Source: Gimesia sp. (GTDB lineage Bacteria > Planctomycetota > Planctomycetia > Planctomycetales > Planctomycetaceae). From it: DNA of 64,000 nt. The stretch is from NCBI GenBank assembly GCA_002706765.1, contig PAJV01000024.1, forward strand, positions 64,092 through 128,091, given 5' to 3'. The notes beneath the pieces are model-generated. The model saw only the letters and a program-made list of their open reading frames with translations, ran no database searches and was not told the DNA's origin. Below, piece after piece: positions 48,341 to 57,262 of the stretch (within the stretch, counting starts at the first letter, position 1; each line of letters begins with the position of its first letter). The position numbers and the translations under genes are program-made.

Positions 48341-48525
48341 CTGGTACGAACCTGATCAGAAGCGAATGATCCTGATTCAGAATCATGAGTTCTATCCTTT
48401 CAGGATTCGGGAACCCGGTTATCATAGTAACTGGCCGATTTCGTATTGGACAGGCCACGGTGATTTCAAAGTTTTGATTGCCTCCAGATCACGACCGTTA
48501 ACTCAGAGTGGATTTCGACTAAATC

Positions 48526-49422
48526 ATGTTAGAACATTTGACGACAGAGCAGCGTAATCCGGCATCAGACCAGATTGATTCGATGAACAGTCTGGAAATT
48601 GTTCAGTTGATGAATGAGGAAGATGCCAGGATCGCGGCGGCTGTGGAGCAGGAAGCGACTTCGATCGCTGCAGCCATTGATCTGATTACCGAGGCGTTTC
48701 TGCAGGGAGGTCGTCTGATATATATGGGAGCGGGAACATCGGGGCGACTGGGGGTGCTGGATGCCAGCGAGTGTCCTCCCACGTTTAACAGCCTGCCTGA
48801 ACTGGTGGTGGGTTTGATCGCCGGCGGTACAGCAGCGCTGACGAATGCGATTGAAGGAGCGGAAGACCAGGGGGAGGCTGGCAGAGCCGATTTGCAGAGT
48901 GTGAGTTTCAGCAAAGCTGACGTGCTGGTAGGAATCGCCACCAGTGGGCGGACGCCTTATGTCATCGCAGGTTTGAAGTACGCGCAGAAGCTGGGTGCTC
49001 AGACGATTGCGCTGACGTGCAATCAGGAGAACCAGTTGTCCGAAGTAGCGGCGTTGACCATCTGCCCGGTGGTTGGGCCGGAAGTCGTGACTGGTTCGAC
49101 GCGACTGAAAGCAGGAACCGCTACGAAAATGGTCTTGAACATGCTGACGACGGGGGCGATGGTTCGTGTGGGGAAAACATATGGGAATCTGATGGTGGAT
49201 TTACGGGCCACGAATCAGAAACTGAAAGACCGTTCGGTTCGGATTCTGATGGCGTTTACCGATCTATCCCGTGAAGAGGCAGCCGCTGTGCTGGGGCAAT
49301 GTGCTGGTAGATTAAAAACCGCGATTGTCCATGTCAAACGGAATGTTTCTCCCGAGGTAGCGGAAGAGCTGTTGAGCCGGGCAGAGGGGCATCTGCGACG
49401 GGTTCTGGAAGAGCGACAGTGA
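48526..49422 (+). CDS. murQ: N-acetylmuramic acid 6-phosphate etherase
   Basis: This 298-residue cytoplasmic enzyme removes D-lactate from MurNAc-6-phosphate, giving GlcNAc-6-phosphate in cell-wall recycling. The family start LTTEQRNPASDQIDSMNSLE, the SIS-domain loop MGAGTSGRLGVLDASECPPTF and the segment IEGAEDQGEAG carry the two catalytic Glu positions. GIATSGRTPYVIAGLKYAQ is the second sugar-phosphate loop. The length matches E. coli MurQ (298). The next gene begins 1 bp after the stop, so the two form an operon. Confidence 0.95.
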   Translation: MLEHLTTEQRNPASDQIDSMNSLEIVQLMNEEDARIAAAVEQEATSIAAAIDLITEAFLQGGRLIYMGAGTSGRLGVLDASECPPTFNSLPELVVGLIAGGTAALTNAIEGAEDQGEAGRADLQSVSFSKADVLVGIATSGRTPYVIAGLKYAQKLGAQTIALTCNQENQLSEVAALTICPVVGPEVVTGSTRLKAGTATKMVLNMLTTGAMVRVGKTYGNLMVDLRATNQKLKDRSVRILMAFTDLSREEAAAVLGQCAGRLKTAIVHVKRNVSPEVAEELLSRAEGHLRRVLEERQ

Positions 49423-49423
49423 T

Positions 49424-50377
49424 ATGAATCTGCATTCAAAACAGCTGGTACTGGGAATCGACGGCGGGGGCTCTACAACACGGGCTGCGCTGGCGGTGGT
49501 TACGGAAACATGTGACTTTCATGTTGCCGGTCGTGGAACTGCGGGGGCATCGAATTTTAATTCCTGTGGCTGGCAGGTGGCGACGCGTCAGGTTCAGCGG
49601 GCGATTCAAAGTGCGTTTGAGTCGGCGGGAACAGAGCCGCATGCCGTCGCTGCGATCTGCCTGGGGATGTCGGGAGCGGGTCGAAGTGCTGAGCAGCAGG
49701 CGTGGTTGCGCTGGGCAGAGGAGAGCGGCATCGCAGAACAGGTAACTGTGGTGACGGATGCGGAAACCGTGCTGGCAGCAGGAACGCCGGATGGAACAGG
49801 AGTAGCGCTGATTGCCGGAACAGGATCGCTGGCGTTTGGCAAAAACGCAGCAGTTGAAAGTGCCCGCGCGGGAGGCTGGGGTTATCTGCTGGGAGACGAA
49901 GGCAGCGGCTATCAGATCGCGCTGGCGGCGCTGAAGGGGATTGCCCGCGCTGTTGATGGACGGGGACCAGAGACGAGTCTGCAAGCTGCGTTTCTGAAAG
50001 CTCTGGCTCTGAATGATCCGCGGGCATTGATCGGGTATCTGTATCATCCGGAGAGAGAAAGAAGTGAAATCGCGAGTTTGTCGCGACTGGTGTTTGCAGC
50101 AGCAGCGCAGGGAGATGTTGTGGCGCTTGATATTCTGCAGCAGGCGGTACTGGAACTGACGGAGCTGGTGCAGTCGGTGGTGACTCAATTATCTTTTTCC
50201 AGTGGTGAGTATGGGCTGGCATTGACGGGGGGCATCCTGCTGCATCAGCGCGGGTTTCGCGTTTCTTTGCTGGAATGCCTGCAGGAGCAGGAACTGGAGC
50301 CCACGGCGATTGAATGTGTGGAAGATGCGAGTCTGGGCGCGGTTCGACTGGCGATCAAGGGTTTGCAGAAGGCATGA
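49424..50377 (+). CDS. BadF/BcrA-type amino-sugar kinase (MurK/NagK-like)
   Basis: The 317-residue ASKHA-fold kinase begins LVLGIDGGGSTTRAALAVV, the phosphate-1 motif, and contains VALIAGTGSLAFGKN (phosphate-2) and GWGYLLGDEGSGY. It fits the BadF/BadG/BcrA/BcrD family, which includes GlcNAc kinases and the MurNAc/GlcNAc kinase MurK. It starts 1 bp after the murQ stop and would supply MurNAc-6-phosphate from imported MurNAc, avoiding a PTS. This assignment rests on the family plus the operon. Confidence 0.85.
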   Translation: MNLHSKQLVLGIDGGGSTTRAALAVVTETCDFHVAGRGTAGASNFNSCGWQVATRQVQRAIQSAFESAGTEPHAVAAICLGMSGAGRSAEQQAWLRWAEESGIAEQVTVVTDAETVLAAGTPDGTGVALIAGTGSLAFGKNAAVESARAGGWGYLLGDEGSGYQIALAALKGIARAVDGRGPETSLQAAFLKALALNDPRALIGYLYHPERERSEIASLSRLVFAAAAQGDVVALDILQQAVLELTELVQSVVTQLSFSSGEYGLALTGGILLHQRGFRVSLLECLQEQELEPTAIECVEDASLGAVRLAIKGLQKA

Positions 50378-50388
50378 GTCAGAGTCAC

Positions 50389-51207
50389 TTAGTTCTGGGG
50401 AAATTCGGAGGGCAACTGCAGGTGTTTGATCGAGTAGGGGCTGCATTGCTGTTTCCAGCCGCCGTCTACTGTGATGGTAGTGCCTGTGAGGTAGCTGGCG
50501 TCATCGCTGGCCAGCATCACGATGACGCGTGCGATTTCTTCGGGTTGTGCCCAGCGCCGGAGGGGGATCATGTCTTCTGAGGCCTGCCGGATTTTCTGAC
50601 TGGTCGCCTGTTGCTGGTCAGTGGCGATATCTTTCCCCATGGCGGTGTCGATGGCACCCGGATTGACACTGAGCACGCGAATTCCCGAAGGTCCATATAA
50701 GGTTGCCAGTTCGTAGGTGAGTGAGTCGAGCGCTCCTTTGGCGGCAACATATGCGGGGGCGATGCCGGCTGCCATCTGTGACTGGATGCTGGAGACATTG
50801 ATGATCACGCCCCGTTGTCGGGCTTCCATATGTTCGGCGCACCAGCGCGAGAGAAAAGCGGGAGCGGTCAGACAGACACGCAGCGTTTTTTCCCAGCTGG
50901 CGAGTTCGATTTTCCGCATCGAAGTGATTTCGCGCCAGGCGGCGTTATTGACGAGGACATCGATGCGGCCCCAGTGTGAGATACATTGTTCGACGGCGGA
51001 TCGGGCATAATCCAGATCGGCCAGATCGCCGAGGCAGGTCAGGAACTGTGCTCCCGTTTGTTCGATGCGGCTGGTGACAGGTTGCAGGTCGTCACCCGGC
51101 AGAGCCAGCAGTACGCAGTCGTAGCCTTGTTCTGCAAAGCGAACTGCGGTTTCGCCGCCGATGCCTCCTGCGGCGCCGGTGATCATCGCTACGGGTCGCT
51201 GATTCAT
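50389..51207 (-). CDS. Short-chain dehydrogenase/reductase
   Basis: The 272-residue cytoplasmic NAD(P)-dependent oxidoreductase has the cofactor motif TGAAGGIG, the NNAA motif (LVNNAAWREI) and the catalytic Ser in INVSSIQSQM. The Tyr/Lys pair is in YVAAKGALDSL, and the C-terminal LTGTTITVDGGW is typical of glucose dehydrogenase/3-oxoacyl-ACP reductase-like members. AAGGA precedes the ATG. It ends 11 bp from the convergent kinase stop. The substrate is unknown. Confidence 0.9.
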   Translation of the reverse strand: MNQRPVAMITGAAGGIGGETAVRFAEQGYDCVLLALPGDDLQPVTSRIEQTGAQFLTCLGDLADLDYARSAVEQCISHWGRIDVLVNNAAWREITSMRKIELASWEKTLRVCLTAPAFLSRWCAEHMEARQRGVIINVSSIQSQMAAGIAPAYVAAKGALDSLTYELATLYGPSGIRVLSVNPGAIDTAMGKDIATDQQQATSQKIRQASEDMIPLRRWAQPEEIARVIVMLASDDASYLTGTTITVDGGWKQQCSPYSIKHLQLPSEFPQN

Positions 51208-51256
51208 GGTCTGGTCCTTTGATTCTTGACAGGGTGACAGAATTGTACGGATTTGA

Positions 51257-52165
51257 TTAAGTGCGTTCCGTTTCCAGAATCACTGCCAGCCATTCGTTTT
51301 GTTCGACATAGGGTAAAGTGCGGAGCCCGAGAATGACCCCGGTTTGATTTGCAGAAACGGTTGTGTTCTGATCGCCGAGGACCGAGGAGATGGTTCCCAG
51401 TGCGTCGCCGGCCTGAACGCGATCCATCAGTTGTACGGCAGGTTCAAAGAAACCGGCTACGGGCGCGTTGTTGTGCAGCTGTAGATGACCGCTCTCACTG
51501 CTGTCATCTTCAATGTGGTACAGAGGTGATTTTCGTTCGATGGATACTTCCAGCATCTGCAGTTCCGCCAGCACGGAGAGACAGCCTGTGGTGTAGCCTG
51601 AAACCGCTTCCGGATTGCAGCCGCTGCCGCCCCCCCATTCGGCATAGATGGCGGGGACACCCAGATCGCGGGCAGCAGAAAGCGAGCGACCATTGAGATG
51701 CGCCGAGGTTCCCCAGACGACGGGCAGGTTGAGTGCGAGTGCCATCCTGCGCTGCATGTCCAGAATTTCAGGATTGGAATGCAGGGTGTAACCAGAGAAG
51801 GGGGCCAGGTTGGAAATGACACCTCCGGTATGCAGGTCGATCAGGTAGTCGGCTGATTGAATGAGTTGCGTTGCCTGGCTGGCGATCTGTTCTGTAATGG
51901 TTCCATCAGGCGATCCGGGAAAGGTGCGGGCCAGGTCCAGATCATCCGGGCCGGTGCGGCTGGTGCGTTCATAAGCGGGCTCATTCACGACCGGGACGAG
52001 GGTGACTTTTCCGGTCAGTTTTGATTTGTCGATGCTTGTAATCAGTTTGCGAACGGCGGCCATCGGCTCATATTCATCGCCGTGAATGCCTCCCAGGATC
52101 AGCAGGTGAGGGCCGGGCTGCTTGCCTTCAAGGATTACGGATTGAAACAGACTCTGCACTGGCAT
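51257..52165 (-). CDS. Succinylglutamate desuccinylase/aspartoacylase-family metalloenzyme
   Basis: The 302-residue zinc enzyme of the AstE/ASPA (M14-like) family cleaves an N-acyl amino acid or related amide. The zinc ligands are visible in GGIHGDEYEP (His28, Glu31) and YLIDLHTGG. The C-terminal beta domain (TVSANQTGVILGLRTLPYVE) is usual for this family. The ATG at 52165 gives the standard N-terminus and avoids a 197-bp overlap with the upstream parvulin gene, unlike the longer ORF reaching 52396. It is close behind the parvulin gene (34 bp) on the same strand. Confidence 0.87.
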   Translation of the reverse strand: MPVQSLFQSVILEGKQPGPHLLILGGIHGDEYEPMAAVRKLITSIDKSKLTGKVTLVPVVNEPAYERTSRTGPDDLDLARTFPGSPDGTITEQIASQATQLIQSADYLIDLHTGGVISNLAPFSGYTLHSNPEILDMQRRMALALNLPVVWGTSAHLNGRSLSAARDLGVPAIYAEWGGGSGCNPEAVSGYTTGCLSVLAELQMLEVSIERKSPLYHIEDDSSESGHLQLHNNAPVAGFFEPAVQLMDRVQAGDALGTISSVLGDQNTTVSANQTGVILGLRTLPYVEQNEWLAVILETERT

Positions 52166-52199
52166 AAATGTATTCCAGGGTGGTAGGGGGAATGTGAAC

Positions 52200-53153
52200 T
52201 CAGCTGGGGCGATCTGTTTTCCAGTCGATTTTGGCAGAGCTGCGTAATGACTGAATCGTTTTGTCCCAGAGGGAGCGCGAGAGGCTGCGATAAATTTCGC
52301 TGCGGACATCTTCCAGGCTGAACTGTCCGGGATGTTTTTTATTGAGTCTGGCGATGTGAATGCCAAACGGAGTTTGAAACGGTTCGCTGATGGCACCTTC
52401 TTCGAGCGGAAAGATGTTCTGTGTTAAGACGAGGGGCATTTTGCCGCGATAGGCGGACGGTACGAGTTTGCCGCCATCCTGTTTGCTGGGAGCAGCCGAG
52501 TATTGTGCGGCGGCTGCTGCAAAGGTCAGTTTGCCGTCCATGATCTGTTTGCGGATATCGGCCAGTTGTGCTTTGGCTTTGTCGACGGCTTCCTGGTTCG
52601 AGGGATCTTCCAGTTTCAGTAAGATATGGCTGGCTTCAATACGGGTGCCGTCCAGTTCTTCACGGTGCGTTTCGAAATACTTCTGGATTTTTTCCGGTGT
52701 GATCTGGCTGCCGGCAAAGATGTTCCATGCGAGTGGCAGTTCGATGGCAGCCCGCAGTTTTTCCGGGGGAAAGCCCAGTTCAGACAGGGTTTGATCCGGA
52801 TCTCCCTCTTTTTTTCTGATGATGGATCTGATGCGGGACACATTTTGATCGAGTACCTCTGCGGGGACTGTGATTTTTTTATCAGCCAGAAAGTCCTGGA
52901 TCAGTCGCTGGTTGATCAGACTTTCCAGAAGTGGTGCCGGGGCAGGATTCTGGTCGCCGGCCATTTTGCGGGAGAGCGTTGCAAAATCGAGATCTGCCTG
53001 GGTGACCGGCTGGCCGTTGACAGTGACCAGGACTTTGGTGGTGTCTTTTATTGTCGGAGCCTGGTTGGCGGCTGAAAGTGGGGCTGGTGCAGGGGAACAG
53101 ACAACGAGCGCCAGCGAACTGACGATAAGAAAGGAGCGGCGAGAGATAAACAT
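52200..53153 (-). CDS. Exported parvulin-type peptidyl-prolyl isomerase (SurA/PrsA-like)
   Basis: The 317-residue foldase has a signal peptide (RRSFLIVSSLALVVCS, cleavage near LSA), a SurA-like N-terminal helical domain (about 40-170) and one parvulin domain (about 178-285). The domain is marked by EASHILLKLED, FAAAAAQYSAAPSKQDGGKL and TPFGIHIARLNKK. It would help fold periplasmic or outer-membrane proteins. The ATG at 53153 is used instead of the TTG at 53180. Coverage of the parvulin core is complete. Confidence 0.9.
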   Translation of the reverse strand: MFISRRSFLIVSSLALVVCSPAPAPLSAANQAPTIKDTTKVLVTVNGQPVTQADLDFATLSRKMAGDQNPAPAPLLESLINQRLIQDFLADKKITVPAEVLDQNVSRIRSIIRKKEGDPDQTLSELGFPPEKLRAAIELPLAWNIFAGSQITPEKIQKYFETHREELDGTRIEASHILLKLEDPSNQEAVDKAKAQLADIRKQIMDGKLTFAAAAAQYSAAPSKQDGGKLVPSAYRGKMPLVLTQNIFPLEEGAISEPFQTPFGIHIARLNKKHPGQFSLEDVRSEIYRSLSRSLWDKTIQSLRSSAKIDWKTDRPS

Positions 53154-53507
53154 TCCAGGTTGCTTCCTGCGAAAAAACAATTCGAAATCAAAACCGGCTA
53201 CGCTGGTGTATCATGGCAGATTGTAGTATCTCGAGGCTGGCTTGTCAGTCTGAATCCCGTTTGCAAAATTATGAAATTCCAAGTTGGACTCTAACAGAAA
53301 ACTACCTAGACTGTGTCCAGTTATGCTGCAGCGTCTCCGGGGGCATTCGGTCCGAATAGACCAGATTGAGTGACGCTATGGTTCAATGCGCTGCGCTTTC
53401 AAATCTTGCCTGTCAGTCGCGGGCGTTCTGTCTGATATATGAAAATATCGACCGCACGCAGTTTCTGGAGCAGATCCATTTTCATTTCAATCAGAGGAGT
53501 CCAGACG
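53154..53507. other. Intergenic region, parvulin/mscS
   Basis: This gap of about 350 bp between divergent genes contains copy 1 of the 92-bp repeat (53308-53399). The rest has no coding pattern. A purine-rich AGAGGA near 53493 serves the mscS start. Confidence 0.4.
53308..53399 (+). repeat. 92-bp intergenic repeat, copy 1
   Basis: It starts AGACTGTGTCCAG, has left core AGCGTCTC (53330-53337), a middle GGCATTCGGTCCGAATAGA and right core GTGACGCT, then ends ATGCGCTGCGCTTT. It aligns without gaps to copies at 56998, 59141 and 62399 apart from a single base. Left and right cores pair over six bases here (AGCGTC/GACGCT). Confidence 0.85.
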
Positions 53508-54404
53508 ATGTGGTCGATAATATTTGCCCAGGAGAAGCCTGCGAAAACAGAAGATTCGCTGCATGCCGTCACTGGAATCTGGGATACCGTCAAAGAATAT
53601 CTGGCTACACAGGGAACCCAGTTAGGCATCAACATTGTTCTGTCGCTGCTGATTTTTCTGATAGGTAAGTGGATTACCAACATTCTCAGTCGCTTCTGTA
53701 ACCGGTTGATGAAACAGGCGAAGGTCGATGACACGCTGGCCCGTTTTCTGTCGAACATCATCTATTCCGTACTGATGGTGATCGTAATTCTGGCAGCCAT
53801 TTCCAAGCTGGGAATCAATACAAACTCCCTGGCTGCTGTACTGGCGGCTGCTGGATTTGCGATTGGCATGGCGTTTCAGGGGACGCTGGGGAATTTTGCA
53901 TCGGGGGTGATGCTGATCCTGTTCAAGCCATTTCGTGTGGGAGATTATATCGAAGCAGGTGGAACGGCAGGCATTGTGGAAGAAATTCAGATCTTCTCCA
54001 CATATCTGCGTACCGGGGATAATATCGCGATCGTTGTACCCAATGGCCAGATCACCGGAGGCACGATCAGGAATTTTTCAAAAAAGCCAACCAGGAGGAT
54101 CGATCTGGTAATTGGTTGTGGATACGACGATGACCTGAGAGCTGTCAAATCGTTTCTGGAGGAAGTGGTGCAGGGAGACGAGCGGGTTCTGGCAGATCCT
54201 GCTCCCGTGGTTGCCGTGAGTGAACTGGGTGACAGCAGTGTGAACTTCGTGGTTCGTCCCTGGGTCAATAATGCAGATTACTGGACGACACGCTGGGATC
54301 TGACCGAACGGATCAAACTGGGCTTCGATGAACGCGGATTCAACATTCCCTATCCCACTCGTGATCTGCATGTTTATAACGAGTCCCCTGTCGCGGGTGA
54401 CTGA
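53508..54404 (+). CDS. MscS-family mechanosensitive ion channel
   Basis: The 298-residue inner-membrane channel opens on membrane tension and protects against osmotic downshock. Three membrane helices are visible at about 38-60, 80-100 and 105-135. The pore helix has the Gly/Ala pattern LAAAGFAIGMAFQGTLGNF, followed by FASGVMLILFKPFRVGDYI and the beta domain (AIVVPNGQITGGTIRNFS). The ATG at 53508 with an AGAGGA signal gives a normal N-terminus for small MscS proteins. Copy 1 of the 92-bp repeat lies about 110 bp upstream. Confidence 0.93.
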   Translation: MWSIIFAQEKPAKTEDSLHAVTGIWDTVKEYLATQGTQLGINIVLSLLIFLIGKWITNILSRFCNRLMKQAKVDDTLARFLSNIIYSVLMVIVILAAISKLGINTNSLAAVLAAAGFAIGMAFQGTLGNFASGVMLILFKPFRVGDYIEAGGTAGIVEEIQIFSTYLRTGDNIAIVVPNGQITGGTIRNFSKKPTRRIDLVIGCGYDDDLRAVKSFLEEVVQGDERVLADPAPVVAVSELGDSSVNFVVRPWVNNADYWTTRWDLTERIKLGFDERGFNIPYPTRDLHVYNESPVAGD

Positions 54405-55250
54405 CTGGTTCTTATTTCCTGTCAGTTTGGAAAAGTAAAGTCTCATGACAGGATACTGTTGCGAGGCTTTTTTCTTTGCCAGCAAGCGGAAAACAGTCTG
54501 GTTTGCAGCGCTTGAGCAGAGCGACTGATCCTGCTGGAAGTATTTTTCGAGATCCGATCCCACTCACGCCCCTCTGGTTTCGTACTAATAAGAGGTGTGT
54601 GATTCAGTCGATTTGATCCGATCTCTCCGTTATTAAATTGGATCTCCGTTGAGATTTTTCCGATCAGAATTACTGTTTGAATTGACAGTATCTGGAATAA
54701 TCGGAACATCCTTCCTTTTAATCGATCTAATTGTCCAATTTTAAGGGGGTCACCTCCACGTCTCCACTTCAGATGTGGTTTATACTTAGTTCAGAAGTCA
54801 TCAGAAACAGGAACTTTTCCGCTGATTTAAATCTATAAATAGAGACGATTTCTCAATAATTCACTCTTCAAGTTACCCGGTTGATCAAATCTGGTAGATG
54901 CCAACTCAAGCAGGCCCGAGTTGACTTCTGTTTGATCAATCGGGTCTTTTTACGTCTGGACAGTACGGAAAGTCCAATCCGGTTTCATATCTGAAACCAA
55001 AGCTGAAAAATGCCTGAGATGAAAAAATGAATAGTAATGCTTTGCGGGGCATTTGTAATTATGTGAAGAATCCGTATTATATTAAGTTACAGCGACAGGA
55101 CGTTTCACTTTTCTGCAGCCTTCGCTCGCCTGGCTGCACCGATCTTTTGAGGGCCTGTTCTCGCTTTTAATGATGTTCAAGTGATTTGTTGAATTAATCT
55201 GGCAACCTGTCGTTGTTAACTTCATTTCTTTCGATATACGTAGAGTGACT
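54405..55250. other. Long gene-free region between mscS and the ROK gene
   Basis: The 846-bp region is AT-rich and free of credible genes. It holds a 7-bp inverted pair near mscS (CCTGTCA/TGACAGG around 54420-54450) and a strong isolated hairpin with T-tract (54875-54951), listed separately. A 47-codon ORF at 55027-55170 has no ribosome site or recognisable content. A TTGACA at 54682-54687 has no matching -10 at 16-18 bp. Confidence 0.5.
54875..54951 (+). ncRNA. Candidate structured RNA or orphan terminator
   Basis: An outer 15-bp stem pairs 54875-54889 with 54931-54945 (ACCCGGTTGATCAAA with TTTGATCAATCGGGT, one G-T wobble). An inner stem pairs CAACTC (54902-54907) with GAGTTG (54918-54923). 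A T-run (54947-54951) follows. No gene ends within 470 bp upstream on this strand, and the next gene (ROK) starts 300 bp downstream. It may be the end of an unannotated small RNA or an attenuator for the ROK gene. Confidence 0.5.
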
Positions 55251-56414
55251 ATGCAATCCCCACACCGACCGAGCTTACTACGAAAAATGAACGTTCGTAA
55301 GGTTCTGGAAGTTATCCAGAGCCAGGGAACATTAACACGCGCTGACGTCATGCGATGCTCAGGAATCAGTGCTCCTACCGTATCGAAAGCCGTGAGTGCT
55401 CTGCTGGACGCCGGTCTGCTGGAAGAACGGGAGACGGCTGAGTTTTCAGTAGGCCGCCCGGGCAAGTTATTACAGCTTCCCCGTTTCAGTGCCCAGGTGA
55501 TTGGAGTCGTTCTGGAATGGGATTATTGCTCGGTCGTGGCATCCGGTCTGGACGGACATTTACATGAAGACAAGCTGGACCGCTTTAAGACGCCGCAGTC
55601 TTACTCAGAGCTGATTGAAATTATCTCCGGAAAGATTCTGAACCTGGTTGAGAAAGAAGAGATTCCTGCTCTGGGAGTCGGTATTACCGTGCCGGGGCTG
55701 GTGAACAGTAATGATGGTCGGATTTTTCTGGCGTCGAATCTGCACATTGTTGATGGACAGTCTCCGGCGGTCGACATTGCCAGCCGTACTGATCTGGAAT
55801 GTGTACTTGTGCAGAAATCGACTTCATTGTGCCTGTCAGAGAAAACATATGGAGCAGGTCAGTCGGTAGATGATTTTATTAACCTCGATGTGACTTCAGG
55901 ATTTGGAATGGGTGTGTTTACGGGTGGTCAGCTGCTGGATGGCCAGCATGGTCTGGCAGGTGAAATTGCCCATATCACAGTGGAACCCCAGGGGGGACGT
56001 GTCTGTGGTTGTGGAAATCTGGGATGTCTGGAAACCGTGGCTACTGATCTGGCATTGACGCATTATGTTTCGAAGCGAATAGGTAAGGACCTCGAATTCG
56101 AAGCGATTGCAGAACTCGTCAAGCAGGGCGAGCTTGATATCACTCCCGAATTAGACCGCACAATTGAGTTTCTGGCGATAGGTGTTGCGGCGGCGATCAA
56201 TATCTTCAATCCGGCAAATATCTTTATCACTGCCCGCCTGTTCGATCTGCGTGATGACGTATTCGATAAAATGTGTAAGATTGCAAAAGGTCGCGCTTTG
56301 CAGCCTTCCTCAAGTTCCTGTGAAATTGAACGATCCAAAGGGAATAAGTATCTGGGTGCAGTCGCCGGTATCATCAACCATCTGGCAAATGCATTAGGAC
56401 CCCGTCTGACTTAG
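55251..56414 (+). CDS. ROK-family transcriptional regulator
   Basis: The 387-residue protein has an N-terminal winged helix-turn-helix (about 15-65, LTRADVMRCSGISAPTVSKA) and a C-terminal ROK sugar-kinase-like domain. The domain shows VGITVPGLVNS, the Gly-rich LDVTSGFGMGVFTGGQLLDG, GEIAHITVEPQG and the zinc motif CGCGNLGCLE. This pairing marks NagC/XylR-type regulators that respond to a sugar or sugar phosphate. The ATG at 55251 is used; a GTG lies at 55245. Since murQ and the kinase are nearby, an amino-sugar signal is possible but not shown. It may have no kinase activity. Confidence 0.9.
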   Translation: MQSPHRPSLLRKMNVRKVLEVIQSQGTLTRADVMRCSGISAPTVSKAVSALLDAGLLEERETAEFSVGRPGKLLQLPRFSAQVIGVVLEWDYCSVVASGLDGHLHEDKLDRFKTPQSYSELIEIISGKILNLVEKEEIPALGVGITVPGLVNSNDGRIFLASNLHIVDGQSPAVDIASRTDLECVLVQKSTSLCLSEKTYGAGQSVDDFINLDVTSGFGMGVFTGGQLLDGQHGLAGEIAHITVEPQGGRVCGCGNLGCLETVATDLALTHYVSKRIGKDLEFEAIAELVKQGELDITPELDRTIEFLAIGVAAAINIFNPANIFITARLFDLRDDVFDKMCKIAKGRALQPSSSSCEIERSKGNKYLGAVAGIINHLANALGPRLT

Positions 56415-56462
56415 CCTGCAGCAGACTGTTCCCGCTTCAACGTGGAGGGAGATCACCAGGAG

Positions 56463-56987
56463 ATGTCATCTGCTGCCGACCAGATAACCCGCGAGTACCT
56501 TTCGGAATCGATCCATTTACTGGAAGAGTCTGTACGCAAAATAGAACACTGTCTGAAACAGCTGGATCTCAATCAGGTGTGGTGGCGACCCGAACCGGAG
56601 CTCAACAGTATTGGGAATCTGATCCTGCATATCTGCGGTAATCTGAACCAGTGGGCCATCAATGGAATCCCGGCACGACAGGCTGAGCGGCAGCGTGAGC
56701 AGGAATTCAGTCCGGACACCAGACTCTCACTGGATGAGTTACGGGGAATGCTGAATCAGACGGTCGCACAGGCAGTCGACTCCCTGCATTCGATTTCGCC
56801 TGAAACCTTACTGGAAACGCGTCAGATCCAGGGGTTCACAGTGACGGTTCTGGGAGCGATTTCTCATACGGTTCCCCATTTTGTGGGACACACCCATCAG
56901 ATCATCTATCTGACCCGTCTGCAACGGGGCAAAACGTACCAGTTTGACTGGTCCCCGGATTCGCAGCAGAAACGGGTACCGCTTTAA
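56463..56987 (+). CDS. DinB-like putative metal-dependent protein (DUF1572-type)
   Basis: The 174-residue protein is a four-helix bundle of the DinB/YfiT superfamily. The metal-binding His residues of the family are visible in LILHICGNLNQWAI and HFVGHTHQIIYL. QLDLNQVWWRPEPELNSIGN is the characteristic first motif. Related proteins include thiol transferases and proteins of unknown function, so no reaction is assigned. The ATG at 56463 directly follows CAGGAG; a GTG at 56442 is the alternative. It lies 48 bp after the ROK gene and may share its transcript. Confidence 0.8.
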   Translation: MSSAADQITREYLSESIHLLEESVRKIEHCLKQLDLNQVWWRPEPELNSIGNLILHICGNLNQWAINGIPARQAERQREQEFSPDTRLSLDELRGMLNQTVAQAVDSLHSISPETLLETRQIQGFTVTVLGAISHTVPHFVGHTHQIIYLTRLQRGKTYQFDWSPDSQQKRVPL

Positions 56988-56997
56988 ACAGATGTCG

Positions 56998-57089
56998 AGA
57001 CTGTGTCCAGATTTATTGCAGCGTCTACAGGGCCATTTGGACCGGGTAAAATAGATCGAAAGACGCTACGGTTAAATATGATGCGCTTT
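56998..57089 (+). repeat. 92-bp intergenic repeat, copy 2
   Basis: It starts AGACTGTGTCCAG ten bases after the DinB-like stop. The left core AGCGTCT and right core AGACGCT pair over seven bases, with the middle CCATTTGGACCGGGTAAA. The end is TGATGCGCTTT. It has the same length and orientation as copy 1 and lies 174 bp before the next gene. Confidence 0.85.
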
Positions 57090-57262
57090 AGATCCCTGCA
57101 ATTCATTTTTTCTGTTTCTCTCTGAATTTTGAAGCGGAATCACTCTGTCGAGAATCTCAACTCCAGAAGACCATGTTTGTTTTTTAGAGGCAGGGCCTGC
57201 GTTACAATATTTGAAAAGAGTCTCCGTTCCTTCCCGTTGAGATCCGTAAAGGCGTTTATGAT

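Noticed and set aside
54682-54710. TTGACA as a -35 box of a small-RNA promoter
   Set aside because: No acceptable -10 hexamer lies 16-18 bp downstream.
55027-55170. 47-codon ORF upstream of the ROK gene
   Set aside because: It has no clear ribosome site, no signal peptide and an odd composition; it is likely chance in an AT-rich gap.
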